The notes beneath the pieces were generated by a model. The model was given only the letters and a program-made list of their open reading frames with translations. It was not told the origin of the DNA and searched no databases. DNA of 64,000 nucleotides from Anaerolineales bacterium. GTDB taxonomy: Bacteria > Chloroflexota > Anaerolineae > 4572-78 > J111. Positions within the stretch are counted from its first letter, which is position 1; each line of letters opens with the position of its first letter. The translations under genes were made by a program, and so were the position numbers. Where the stretch lies: contig JABTUW010000007.1 of NCBI GenBank assembly GCA_015075185.1, forward strand, positions 344,384-408,383. Reading direction: 5' to 3'. Positions 36,156-44,605 of this stretch are shown one piece after another.

Positions 36156-37313
36156 TTAATCGCTGGCGTCGAGCCAATTATTTTTGGCGGTATCGAGGGC
36201 AGCGGCAGAGGCCGGGAAGTAACCCACATCCAACACTTCCTCGTTGACAAAGGAGAGGTAGAAGTTGATGAAGGCAGCAACCTGAGGCTTCTCGGCCATG
36301 ACATTGGCGGCGCTGTAGATGAACAAGGGCCGGGCTAACGGATACTCGCCACTTTCGGCTGTTTCAGCAGTCGGCTCAACGCCATTGATAGAGAGGGCTT
36401 TCAGCTTGTCGGCCTGGTTCTGGTAGTAGGCATAGCCAAAGTAGCCGATGGCATAGGGACTGCCTTCCACCCCCTGCACCAGCACATTGTCGTCTTCACT
36501 GAGTTGCAGGCTCTTGGCGCTCAGGATCGCTTCCTCACCCTTGCCCTCGTCGGTTGCCTTATCTACCACGTAGACCGGGTCCATCACCGCTTCCACAAAG
36601 TAATCGAACGTCCCACTGTCCGTCCCCGGACTGAAGCGCAGGATCGGTTCTGCCGGCCAGCTCGGATCCACATCTGACCACTTCTCTGCATCTGAGAAAA
36701 TATGAGCCAACTGCTCCGTGGTCACATCCGTCAAAAAGTCGTTCTCGCTGCTGACGACTACCGCCAGGGCATCTGTTCCGACCCGAAACTCTATCGGCTC
36801 TCGCCCAATACTCTGGCACGAGGCAATCTCTTCTTCTTTGATGGCGCGGGAGGCATTGGCAATGTCGGTTTCACCGGCCACACAGAACCGCTCAAAGCCG
36901 GCTCCGCTCCCGATGCTGTCTACCGTGATGTTCCCGGCGTACCCTTCATCCTGGAACCGTTCGGCCATTCGCTCACTCAACGGGAAAACTGTCGAACTGC
37001 CAGCGCTGATGATGTCGCCGGTTACATCCAGCGGGTTCACTTCGGGTAAAGTGACTCCGCTGCCTGCCGCCATCGCTTCTTCCGTTGCCGCTGCTTCGGC
37101 CGGTTCGGCTGTCGCCGCTTTGGCCGGTTCAGCCATCACTTCGGCCGGCTCAGCCACGGCCTCCGTCGGTTTAGCCGCCTCGGTAGGCGCGGCTGCCTGG
37201 GTGGGTTGTTGGGCTGCCTGTTGTGTTGGCGCTGCCCCGCACTGGGCGGCAACCAGGCTGGTGATGAGCAACATACTCATCAAAATCAAGATCGTTCTTA
37301 CTTTGGCTTTCAT
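36156..37313 (-). CDS. pstS: Phosphate-binding lipoprotein PstS
   Basis: This 385-residue binding protein has a signal segment ending LVAAQC, a somewhat unusual lipobox with Gln before the Cys. An Ala/Pro/Thr/Glu-rich linker follows (about 28-92, repeated EPAE units), then the binding domain. The phosphate-binding segments are SAGSSTVFPLSERM, DIANASRAIKEEE and SPGTDSGTFDYF. It delivers phosphate to PstCA. GAGGAGAAT lies 7 bases before the start, and six PHO-box repeats lie 104 bp upstream. Confidence 0.96.
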   Translation of the reverse strand: MKAKVRTILILMSMLLITSLVAAQCGAAPTQQAAQQPTQAAAPTEAAKPTEAVAEPAEVMAEPAKAATAEPAEAAATEEAMAAGSGVTLPEVNPLDVTGDIISAGSSTVFPLSERMAERFQDEGYAGNITVDSIGSGAGFERFCVAGETDIANASRAIKEEEIASCQSIGREPIEFRVGTDALAVVVSSENDFLTDVTTEQLAHIFSDAEKWSDVDPSWPAEPILRFSPGTDSGTFDYFVEAVMDPVYVVDKATDEGKGEEAILSAKSLQLSEDDNVLVQGVEGSPYAIGYFGYAYYQNQADKLKALSINGVEPTAETAESGEYPLARPLFIYSAANVMAEKPQVAAFINFYLSFVNEEVLDVGYFPASAAALDTAKNNWLDASD

Positions 37314-37416
37314 ACTACGGATTCTCCTCCATAATTAAAAAAATAGTTTTTCATTTTGAGCGTTTCGCTACCCCGGGTCTTCATGAATGCCAACCCTGGT
37401 TATAGTAACGACTGCT

Positions 37417-37477
37417 TGTAAAGTCATCGTTAATCGAGTTTTAAGAGCCTGTTAAACGAGTGTTAAAAATGTTTAAC
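37417..37477 (-). promoter_or_regulatory. PHO-box array of the pstS promoter (six 11-bp repeats)
   Basis: Read on the plus strand the units are TGTAAA 37417, CGTTAA 37428, TTTTAA 37439, TGTTAA 37450, TGTTAA 37461 and TTTAAC 37472, each exactly 11 bp after the last. On the minus strand they read TTAACA/TTTACA-like, as in the Bacillus PhoP boxes (TTAACA, five-base spacers). A TATAAC -10 lies at 37404-37399, 12 bases past the array, with no good -35, as expected for an activator-dependent promoter. Confidence 0.85.
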
Positions 37478-37554
37478 AGCTCGTAGCAAGGTCTACCTCC
37501 ATATTCTTGTGCCCAAACCCCGTTTGGATACAAGAATACGGTAAAATGTGCCTT

Positions 37555-37797
37555 TCAAAGGGGGGTAATGCTGATTTTGTGATCGGCCAGAAAGGTCAAC
37601 AATTCGGGTGAAGGGGGTAAACTCAGCAGGGTTGTCTTATCCTGCGCTTTTTGGCGCAAGACAAAGTGATAGGTCCCGGATGGATGGGTTGTTTCACGCC
37701 AGGTGGAACGAATCAGCACCGGCTCATCTATTTCCCAGCCGGCGGCCAATGCTTTCATAAGCTGGGTAAAACGGGGATCATCGTTTCGGTTCAGCAT
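37555..37797 (-). CDS. Hypothetical small protein, 80 aa
   Basis: This is a soluble protein with no family I recognise. It has MLNRNDDPRFTQLMKALAAG at its start, EPVLIRSTWRETTHPSGTYH in the middle, and ends LLTFLADHKISITPL. It begins four bases after the upstream stop, so translation is probably coupled. It is the last of three small genes following the second PHO-box array. Function is unknown. Confidence 0.6.
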   Translation of the reverse strand: MLNRNDDPRFTQLMKALAAGWEIDEPVLIRSTWRETTHPSGTYHFVLRQKAQDKTTLLSLPPSPELLTFLADHKISITPL

Positions 37798-37801
37798 CGG
37801 T

Positions 37802-38005
37802 TCAAACCGCCCGCTGCACCGGCGGAAATTCTTGCCGGCGCCGGTTTAACAGAGATAGAACCGCTTGCAGGTGACGGTCTTCACTCAGTAAAGCTGCCCT
37901 GTGCTCAGGATAAGCCTGGCTCAATCGCTGCCGTTGTCTTATAACCACCAGGCGCTGCTCCAGCCGCGCAATCTTCAATTCGAGCGTCCCTATGGTTTCG
38001 GCCAT
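37802..38005 (-). CDS. Small coiled-coil protein, 67 aa
   Basis: Almost the whole length is a charged helix (TLELKIARLEQRLVVIRQRQ) with a heptad-like Leu/Ile pattern, so a coiled coil is likely. ATG 38005 has AAAGGAGAACTAACC before it. It lies between two other small genes on the minus strand. Function is unknown; a partner-binding role is a guess. Confidence 0.6.
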   Translation of the reverse strand: MAETIGTLELKIARLEQRLVVIRQRQRLSQAYPEHRAALLSEDRHLQAVLSLLNRRRQEFPPVQRAV

Positions 38006-38031
38006 GGTTAGTTCTCCTTTCATTATGTTAA

Positions 38032-38220
38032 CTATCGTTGATTTGTTAGATTAAGCGGGATTATTACATTCATAGAATCATAGTCGGCACTATCTGCCAC
38101 CACCCGCCGCCACCAGTTTGGACAAATCGGCTTGATCGTAGTTACAGCATACCAAACGCTGGCAATGACCAAAATATCAATGGTCAACCAAATTACTGTA
38201 ACTCTTAAAAACCAATCCAT
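38032..38220 (-). CDS. Small membrane protein, 62 aa
   Basis: One strong TM (VTVIWLTIDILVIASVWYAV) is followed by a short tail with CPNWWRRVVADSADY. It is the first gene after the second PHO-box array, 82 bp downstream of its edge. The start may also be TTG 38229. No family is recognised. Confidence 0.55.
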   Translation of the reverse strand: MDWFLRVTVIWLTIDILVIASVWYAVTTIKPICPNWWRRVVADSADYDSMNVIIPLNLTNQR

Positions 38221-38261
38221 TGTCTCCAATCCCTTAGCTCAGAATGTAATCGTTGAAATAA

Positions 38262-38291
38262 AAAATCCATCCTGTATCTAAGATGGATTTT
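38262..38291 (-). terminator. Stem-loop with T run at the second PHO-box promoter
   Basis: AAAATCCATC and GATGGATTTT form a 10-bp stem around a 10-base loop; on the minus strand TTATTT follows. It could end transcripts arriving from fruA. If the small-gene message starts near 38280, only half of the stem would be in it. Confidence 0.6.
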
Positions 38292-38301
38292 ATGACCTTA
38301 A

Positions 38302-38362
38302 TTTAAGGGTTCAGTTAACTTGATCTTAAGAGATGGTAAAGATCGGGTTAAGCTTTCTTAAC
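38302..38362 (-). promoter_or_regulatory. Second PHO-box array (six 11-bp repeats) ahead of three small genes
   Basis: Plus-strand units are TTTAAG 38302, AGTTAA 38313, TCTTAA 38324, GGTAAA 38335, GGTTAA 38346 and CTTAAC 38357, with an exact 11-bp period. On the minus strand they read TTAACT, TTTACC, TTAACC and so on. A weak -10 (TAAAAT, 38292-38287) follows. The spacing and form match the pstS array, so the same PhoB/PhoP-type regulator is likely. Confidence 0.75.
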
Positions 38363-38393
38363 ACAAAAGCCGAGCAGGCAATATTTACTTATA

Positions 38394-38533
38394 GGAGTTA
38401 CGCGGTGAGCCTAAGCATGTCATTTCGACCGGAGCGGAGCGGAGGGAGAAATCCCTAACACCTCGTCTTGCAAGAGCAGCTTTGAGGGATTTCTCGCTCC
38501 TATCGTCGCTCGAAATGACATGACCGCGTGACT
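38394..38533. repeat. MITE-like inverted repeat with GAAATCCCT core, copy 1
   Basis: Outer ends are GGAGTTACGCGGT and ACCGCGTGACTCC. The inner part (38416-38522, 107 bp) runs CATGTCATTTCGACC ... GCTCGAAATGACATG with GAGAAATCCCT / AGGGATTTCTC inside. A second 107-bp copy in the opposite orientation is at 45941-46047. No coding capacity. Confidence 0.75.
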
Positions 38534-38537
38534 CCAG

Positions 38538-40337
38538 TTACTTAGAGGCCGGCGCGACAGCCCTTTGCGGCGTCGTTTCGAACAACGGCTTCTTGAGCAG
38601 GTACAACGCCCCGGTGGTCACCACTGTGCCGACCAAAATCGCCACGATGTACATCGGCAAATTGGTCACGGCGTTAGGAATAGGCAGGACGAAGATACCG
38701 CCGTGGGGGACGCGCAGCTCGCAGCCAAACAGCATAGACAAGGCCCCGGTCACGGCGGAACCGGCCATAATGGACGGGATGACCCGGAACGGGTCGCGGG
38801 CGGCAAAGGGAATAGCCCCCTCGGTGATGAAGGAAATGCCCAAGACGGCGGCAGCTTTGCCTGCTTCCTGCTCGTCGTGGGTGAAGCGATCCTTGAACAG
38901 GATGGAGGCCAGGGCCAGGCCCAGCGGCGGGGTCATCCCGGCGGCCATCGCGGCAGCCATCGGCATGTAAAGTTCGCTGGCCAGCAGCCCGGTCGAGAAG
39001 GCATAGGCGGCTTTGTTGACCGGGCCGCCCATATCAAAGGCCATCATCAACCCAATAATCAACCCCAAGACCACCGCGCTCGATTGCTGCATCCCCTGCA
39101 GCCAGGCGGTCAGCGCATCCAGGGCCGCCTTAGCAGGCGTGCCGACGACATAGATCATCAACAAGCCGGTTATGGCCGCCCCCAATAGCGGTAAAATCAA
39201 CACGGGTTTCAGGCCGGCCAGCGTGCTGGGCAGCTTGATAACCTTATTCAGCCAGTTGGTGCTGTAGCCGGCAATAAACCCGGCCACAATCCCGCCCAAA
39301 AAACCGGCCCCGATACTGCTGGCCAGCATCCCGCCGATCATGCCGGGGGCCAGGCCGGGCCGGTCGGCGATGGAGTAGGCAATAAAGCCGGCCAGAATGG
39401 GCACCATCAGGGCAAAGGCCGAGGGTGCGCCAATCTGGAAAAGCGCCCAGCCGAAGGTGTTAGTATTTTCATACACGTAAATACCGCCAAAGGCAAAGGC
39501 CAGGGCAATCATCAACCCCCCGGCGACGACAAAGGGCAGCATATAGGAGACGCCGGTCATCATGTGTTTGTAAGCGCCGGTGCGGCTGGCCGAACGCTGC
39601 TTTTTGAGCTGTTCCACTTCCGCGGCCAGGTCGGCTTTGGCCGCGCCGCCGCCTTGGGCCACGGCCTCAGCTAGCGCTTTTTCAACCACCTCAGCCCCGT
39701 TGTGGATGGCGGCTTTGGTCGAGGTTTCGTAGATGGGCTTGCCCGCAAAGCGGCTTTTATCAATCTTGGTATCGGCGGCAATCAGAACAATATCGGCCTC
39801 CCGAATCTCCTGCTCGGTCAGGGTATTCTGGGAACCGACTGACCCCTGCGTCTCGACCTTGACCCAGTGGCCCAACGACTCAGCCCCCCGTTTGACCCCC
39901 TCGGCGGCCATAAAAGTGTGGGCAATGCCGGTCGGGCAGGAGGTGATGGCTACAATTTTCTTTTTCTCGCCGGTAGTTTCTGCTTTGGGCAGGGCCGGAG
40001 CCGGCTCAACTTCGGGGATGACCACGTTCTCCCTGGCTTCGCCCAGGGCGGCCTCGATAACCGACTTGGTGAAGCGAATGGCCTCGCTGGTCGAGGCGGC
40101 ATAAACCGGCTTGCCGGCAAAACGGCTCATATCTATGTGGATATCGGAGCTGATAATGACCACGTCGGCGGCGGCAATCTCGCGGTCAGACAGCACATCC
40201 CGCGCCCCTTCGGCGCCTTGCGTTTCCACCTTGATCTCGTGCCCCATGGTCGCGGCGACTTTTCTGAGCGCTTCGGCGGCCATAATGGTGTGGGCGATGC
40301 CCGTGGGGCAGCCTGTAACTGCCACGATCTTTGACAT
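38538..40337 (-). CDS. fruA: PTS fructose transporter EIIB'BC
   Basis: This 599-residue transporter has two EIIB domains, each with the phosphocysteine motif: VAVTGCPTGIAHTIMAAEAL (Cys10) and VAITSCPTGIAHTFMAAEG (about Cys139). The EIIC membrane domain is about 255-590, with FDMGGPVNKAAYAFSTG and HGGIFVLP. It imports fructose and releases fructose-1-phosphate inside. The first EIIB domain is a typical B' duplicate. It starts 18 bp after fruK, and is the last gene of the operon. Confidence 0.95.
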   Translation of the reverse strand: MSKIVAVTGCPTGIAHTIMAAEALRKVAATMGHEIKVETQGAEGARDVLSDREIAAADVVIISSDIHIDMSRFAGKPVYAASTSEAIRFTKSVIEAALGEARENVVIPEVEPAPALPKAETTGEKKKIVAITSCPTGIAHTFMAAEGVKRGAESLGHWVKVETQGSVGSQNTLTEQEIREADIVLIAADTKIDKSRFAGKPIYETSTKAAIHNGAEVVEKALAEAVAQGGGAAKADLAAEVEQLKKQRSASRTGAYKHMMTGVSYMLPFVVAGGLMIALAFAFGGIYVYENTNTFGWALFQIGAPSAFALMVPILAGFIAYSIADRPGLAPGMIGGMLASSIGAGFLGGIVAGFIAGYSTNWLNKVIKLPSTLAGLKPVLILPLLGAAITGLLMIYVVGTPAKAALDALTAWLQGMQQSSAVVLGLIIGLMMAFDMGGPVNKAAYAFSTGLLASELYMPMAAAMAAGMTPPLGLALASILFKDRFTHDEQEAGKAAAVLGISFITEGAIPFAARDPFRVIPSIMAGSAVTGALSMLFGCELRVPHGGIFVLPIPNAVTNLPMYIVAILVGTVVTTGALYLLKKPLFETTPQRAVAPASK

Positions 40338-40354
40338 TTTTTCCTCCTCGGCTG

Positions 40355-41305
40355 TTAATTTAAATGGTTGATGTTAACTTGATTTTTGAAATTTTCGATG
40401 ATGTCCAGGGACGGCAAACCCAAGCCAACCTGGGAAACGGCGCTGGCTGAAAAGGCCGTCGCCAGGCGGGCGCAGTCGGCCAGCGACAGCCCTTGCGTTT
40501 TGCCGGCCACCGTGCCGCTGACCATCGCATCGCCGGCCCCGACCGTACTTTTGACGGTGACTTTGGGCGGCTGGGCCAGCACCACCTCCTCGGTCTCTAC
40601 AAAAATGGCCCCGGCCGCGCCCATTGAGACCACCACCGTCTGCATGCCCTGGGCCAGCCAGCTTCGCGCCGCCTGAATGACTGCCGCCTGGGTTTCGAGC
40701 CGGTGTCCGACCAGCTCCTGCAGTTCGTCAATATTGGGTTTTACCAAAGTGGGCGCAGCCGGCAGCGCCTGGCGCAGCGCCTCGCCGCTGGTATCCAGGG
40801 CCACGGCGCGGCCTTTGCTCTTAATCAATTTCACCAACTCCCCGTAAATGTTGGGGTTAAGGCCGGCCGGAATGCTGCCGGCCAGCACAAACCAGGCACA
40901 AGCGGCGGCCAGTTCCTCGACAATCTGGAAGAGTTGGGCCGCGTCGGCTTCGGTCGGAGCCTGGCCGGGAAAGTTGAGGTCGGTAGTTTCCTGGTTGACC
41001 TCGTCAATAATTTTGATGCCGCTGCGAGTCTGCCCGGCAATCCGCACAAAGCGGTCCTCGATCTTTTTGCGGGCAAAAAGCTGCTCAAAAATGGTGCTGT
41101 TTTCGGCTCCCAGGAAGCCGGTCACGGCCAGAGAGAAGCCGTAATCAGCCAGCACAGAGGCCACGTTAACCCCTTTGCCGCCAGCGTTGGACTGTTCCCA
41201 TGCTACGCGATTCACCTGGCCGGCTTTGAAGTTGGGAATGGACACCGTCCGATCAATGGCCGGATTCAGGGTGATGGTGGCTATCTTCACGGTTTTATTG
41301 ATCAT
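40355..41305 (-). CDS. fruK: 1-phosphofructokinase
   Basis: This 316-residue PfkB-family kinase phosphorylates fructose-1-phosphate to fructose-1,6-bisphosphate. It begins ATITLNPAIDRTV, then GGKGVNVASVLADYG (substrate-binding region) and ends with STVGAGDAMVSGTVAG (anion hole and catalytic Asp). ATG 41305 follows AAAGGAGAAAGC; an ATG at 41329 is also in frame. It lies between the EIIA-HPr-EI fusion and fruA. Confidence 0.95.
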   Translation of the reverse strand: MINKTVKIATITLNPAIDRTVSIPNFKAGQVNRVAWEQSNAGGKGVNVASVLADYGFSLAVTGFLGAENSTIFEQLFARKKIEDRFVRIAGQTRSGIKIIDEVNQETTDLNFPGQAPTEADAAQLFQIVEELAAACAWFVLAGSIPAGLNPNIYGELVKLIKSKGRAVALDTSGEALRQALPAAPTLVKPNIDELQELVGHRLETQAAVIQAARSWLAQGMQTVVVSMGAAGAIFVETEEVVLAQPPKVTVKSTVGAGDAMVSGTVAGKTQGLSLADCARLATAFSASAVSQVGLGLPSLDIIENFKNQVNINHLN

Positions 41306-41379
41306 GCTTTCTCCTTTCACTTCGTTCAAGACAGATCTTTTGAAGTTTAATGACCAAATTCGGTAATGTATTTGTAAGA

Positions 41380-41450
41380 TTTGGAGGATTGGAAGGTTGG
41401 ATAGAGACGCCTTATCCAGTCTTCCAGCCTTCCAAACTTTCCAGGTTATT
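41380..41450. repeat. GGATTGGAAGGTTGGA-type dispersed palindromic repeat between fruB and fruK
   Basis: GGAGGATTGGAAGGTTGGAT is mirrored by CCAGTCTTCCAGCCTTCC. It is related to the copy between sdhA and sdhB (3291-3365). Confidence 0.55.
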
Positions 41451-41474
41451 ACCGATTTTGAAAATCAAAACTCA

Positions 41475-43943
41475 TCAGGAGATGGTCAAACGGCGTACCT
41501 GGGCGGCATTGCGGCAAGCCAGGGCTTCTTTAGCCAGCGCCTGAGCCTTGGCCAGAGAAACCTGGCGCAGCCTGGCTTTGACGGCGGCAATGCTGGGGAT
41601 GCTCATACTCAGCTCGGTCACGCCCAGGCCCACCAGGATGACCGCCCCCTGCGGGTCACCGGCCACCCCGCCACACACGCCGACCCACTTTCCGGCGGCT
41701 TTGGCCGCCTGCACGGTTTTGTCAATCATGCGCAGCACGGCCGGGTGCAGGCCATCGGCCTGCCGGGCCAGCATGGGATGCAGGCGGTCCATGGCCAGGG
41801 TGTATTGGGTCAGGTCATTGGTGCCGATGGAGAAGAAAGCGACCTCTTTGGCCAGCTCCTCGGCCATCACTACCGCCGAAGGGACCTCGATCATAATCCC
41901 AATGTCCACCGGCTCGGCCCCAACCTCCTGCCGGGCCTGCTCGGCAAAATCCTGCGCCGCCAGCAAATCTTCCACCGTCGAAACCATCGGGAACATAATC
42001 TTGACCGGCCCGTGCTGGGACGCCCGGTAGATGGCCCGCAGTTGCGGCATAAAAAGTTCCGGTTTGGACAGGCACAGGCGGACGCCCCGCACGCCCAGGA
42101 AGGGATTGGCCTCGGCGGGTAAGTTAAGGTAGGGTACTTCCTTGTCGCCGCCGATATCCAGGGTACGGATAATGAGGGGCAGCCCGCTCAGCGCTTTGAC
42201 CATCGTCAGGTAGGTTTCAAACTGCTCCTCTTCCGTCGGGGGAGCCGAGCGCTCCAGAAAGAGAAATTCGGTCCGCATCAGGCCCACGCCTTCTCCGCCG
42301 GCGTTGACGGCCTGCTCGGCTTCGCCAGCCTTACCAATATTGGCCACCACCTCCACCCGGTGACCGTCGAGGGTTAGGGCCGGTTCGTAGCGGCTGCGAT
42401 ATTCGGCGTCGCGCATCTCCTGCAGGACCACCTGCACCTGCCTGGCCGACTCCACGTCGGCCTGGCTGGGTTCCAGGTAAAGGTTGCCGCTGTTGCCGTC
42501 CAGAATTCCCAGCACCCCCTCTGCCTGGCCCAGGACCGCCGGGCCGGCCCCGACAATGGCCGGAATATCCAGCGAGCGGGCGATAATGGCCGTGTGGGAG
42601 GTGGGGCCGCCGCTGGCCGTGCAGAAGCCCAGGATGGTGGCCGGGTTCAGGCTGGCCGTGTCCGAGGGAGTCAAATCCTCGGCAATCAGGATGACCGGCT
42701 CTTTGGGCACAAACGGCTCGTCCTCCACAACCCCGGCCAGCAGTTTGAGCACCCGGTTGCCGACGTCGCCCAGGTCAACCGCGCGGCCGGCGATGACCGG
42801 GTCATTCACCTGGGCCATGGCCTGGACCCGCTCCTGGATGGTCTGCTGCCAGGCCCAGCCGGCGCTGTGCCCCTGTTTGATGAGAGCGGTGGTGTCGTTA
42901 ACCAGGTCAGGATCGTTGAGGAACTCGGCGTGGGCCCGAAAGATAGCCGCCTGCCCGGCCCCGGAGCGCTCTTTGACTTCCTGGTAGAGCTGGTCCAATT
43001 CCACCTGGGCCGCGGCAATCGTTTTATGCAGTTTCACCTCTTCCGCCACCACGTCCCGCGCCGTCGCTTCGACCACAATTTTGCGCTGCTGGAAAAGCCG
43101 GATGGGGCCAATGGCCAGGCCGGGTGAGGCGGCGATGCCGGGGATGGTTTTGCCCACCAGGGTGGGCGTCCAGCCGTGGGCCAGAGTCACCGTGGCCTTT
43201 TCTTCTTCTTCGCCCAGGCCACTTTCGACCGCTTCCCGTAAAGCCCACAGGGCGGCCTCCGCATCCGGCCCCTGGGCCATAACCCGAATGGTGCTGCCGC
43301 CTTCGACCCCCAGTTGCAGCAGCGAAACCAGGCTTTTGCCGTTGGCCACTTTGCCGTTGTAGCGCACGTGAACGTCGGCCTGGAACTGTTTGGCCAGGTC
43401 CACAAAGGTTGTGGCCGGACGGGCATGCAGGCCGTGCGCGCCCTGGACGGTGACTTCGACAAAATTGAGAAAATCCGGTAGTGTTTCGCCGGGAATAGGG
43501 GGAGCGGCTGCCTGGCGCGAACCGCCCAGTTGGGCCACAATTTCATTGGTATCGTCGGTTTCGGATAGCTGGTGGATGAGCGCCTCGTCGCCCAGGACAC
43601 GGGTGAGGTTGGCCAGGACTTCGAGGTGTTCATCGGAACGGGCAGCGATGCCTACTATCAGGTGGGCGGTTTCGCCGGGGTTCCACTCGACCCCTTGAGG
43701 AACTTGGAGCACAGCGATGCCGGTGCGCAGGATCAGCTCGCGGTCCCTGGGCAGCCCGTGGGGGATAGCTACCCCGCTGCCCAGGTAAGTGTTGGCGACC
43801 TTTTCGCGGGCCAGCATGCTGTCTATGTAACCTGCTTTGATGTACTCGCTCTTAACCAGCAGGTTGCCTACTTCGCGGATCGCCTCCGCTTTAGTGGTGA
43901 CACGGGCGTGAAGTTGAATGTTACTTTTTTCCAGTTGCATCAT
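41475..43943 (-). CDS. PTS EIIA(Fru)-HPr-Enzyme I fusion protein
   Basis: This 822-residue protein holds the whole soluble phosphorelay. EIIA is at about 1-145, with the phospho-His in VAIPHGLPRDR. HPr is at about 160-250, with phospho-His in GAHGLHARPATTF. Enzyme I is at about 265-822, with GGPTSHTAIIARSLDIP (phospho-His), the PEP-binding LMRTEFLFLER and GVCGGVAGDP. PEP is the phosphate donor. AAAGGAGTAGACT precedes the start. With FruA and FruK it makes a self-contained fructose route. The promoter is overlapped by two LacI-type operators. Confidence 0.95.
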   Translation of the reverse strand: MMQLEKSNIQLHARVTTKAEAIREVGNLLVKSEYIKAGYIDSMLAREKVANTYLGSGVAIPHGLPRDRELILRTGIAVLQVPQGVEWNPGETAHLIVGIAARSDEHLEVLANLTRVLGDEALIHQLSETDDTNEIVAQLGGSRQAAAPPIPGETLPDFLNFVEVTVQGAHGLHARPATTFVDLAKQFQADVHVRYNGKVANGKSLVSLLQLGVEGGSTIRVMAQGPDAEAALWALREAVESGLGEEEEKATVTLAHGWTPTLVGKTIPGIAASPGLAIGPIRLFQQRKIVVEATARDVVAEEVKLHKTIAAAQVELDQLYQEVKERSGAGQAAIFRAHAEFLNDPDLVNDTTALIKQGHSAGWAWQQTIQERVQAMAQVNDPVIAGRAVDLGDVGNRVLKLLAGVVEDEPFVPKEPVILIAEDLTPSDTASLNPATILGFCTASGGPTSHTAIIARSLDIPAIVGAGPAVLGQAEGVLGILDGNSGNLYLEPSQADVESARQVQVVLQEMRDAEYRSRYEPALTLDGHRVEVVANIGKAGEAEQAVNAGGEGVGLMRTEFLFLERSAPPTEEEQFETYLTMVKALSGLPLIIRTLDIGGDKEVPYLNLPAEANPFLGVRGVRLCLSKPELFMPQLRAIYRASQHGPVKIMFPMVSTVEDLLAAQDFAEQARQEVGAEPVDIGIMIEVPSAVVMAEELAKEVAFFSIGTNDLTQYTLAMDRLHPMLARQADGLHPAVLRMIDKTVQAAKAAGKWVGVCGGVAGDPQGAVILVGLGVTELSMSIPSIAAVKARLRQVSLAKAQALAKEALACRNAAQVRRLTIS

Positions 43944-44010
43944 AGTCTACTCCTTTGTATCTTTGTTTCTTGGCAAACTGTCAATTTTAGTCTCTGGGTT
44001 GGCCGAATCC

Positions 44011-44058
44011 TTGTAATCGTTTGCAAATAATTGTAAACGATTACAAGGATTTTGTCAA
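44011..44058 (-). promoter_or_regulatory. fru operon promoter with two LacI-type operators
   Basis: On the minus strand TTGACA (44058-44053), a 17-bp spacer and TACAAT (44035-44030) form a strong promoter. Operator TTGTAAACGATTACAA (44031-44046) covers the spacer and -10, and TTGTAATCGTTTGCAA (44011-44026) lies just after it. The same palindrome with central CG is typical of LacI-family sites and recurs before the divergent lacI-like gene. Confidence 0.85.
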
Positions 44059-44095
44059 GAGGTAAAACGAAATTTTAAGGTCAACGTTGTTTTTA

Positions 44096-44200
44096 TAGGA
44101 GTTACGCAGTTCGAGGTAGTTTAGCCCCTTGCGGGCGGGCAGAGCCGAAGGCCCCCTACTGGTAAAGCCCTAACCTATGGTCCAACTGTGTAGCTCATAT
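44096..44200. repeat. Degenerate AGGAGTTACGC-type repeat
   Basis: AGGAGTTACGCAGTT on the left is weakly mirrored by AACTGTGTAGCTC on the right. It belongs to the same family as 38394-38533 and 46079-46194, but is more decayed. Confidence 0.45.
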
Positions 44201-44246
44201 TTTAGATAGGTTGATCCGATTAACTGACCGATTTAATCTTTCACCA

Positions 44247-44390
44247 TTCGTTACCCTACACCTATATGAAAGTGGCAAAATATGGACAGGATTTACAAGA
44301 TTAACAGGATAATTTTCAATAAAAATCTTGTAAATCCTGTTAATCCTGTCTAATCTTTTGGGCTGAATTTGCCTTGTGTAGGGTAACGAA
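44247..44390. mobile_element. MITE-like element, copy 1, 144 bp
   Basis: Perfect 15-bp terminal inverted repeats, TTCGTTACCCTACAC and GTGTAGGGTAACGAA, bound the element. Directly outside lie identical 9-bp direct repeats CTTTCACCA (44238-44246 and 44391-44399), a likely target-site duplication. The middle is a long imperfect palindrome (GACAGGATTTACAAGATT and its mirror). It has no open frame. Confidence 0.8.
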
Positions 44391-44439
44391 CTTTCACCAC
44401 AGATAACGCCGGCATGGCAAGTTCAAAGTCAGTAGAAAA

Positions 44440-44548
44440 GCATCCCGAGTAGCCGGAGCAGAGCGGAGGCGTATCGAGGGGTGCGGTCAACGGATGGAAT
44501 CGGGGCGAACCCGCACCCCTCGATACGGCTATCGCCTACTCGGGATGC
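44440..44548. repeat. GCATCCCGAGTAG ... CTACTCGGGATGC inverted repeat
   Basis: A 13-bp perfect terminal stem encloses a second stem (CGTATCGAGGGGTGCGG / CCGCACCCCTCGATACG). A relative with ACCCTTCGATACG and CTACTCAGGGTG elements lies at 50302-50412. Confidence 0.65.
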
Positions 44549-44605
44549 TAGTCACACTTTTGTCAAGCGACCTTGAACATGCCTTGAGAACGCCGGTCCA
44601 TGTTA

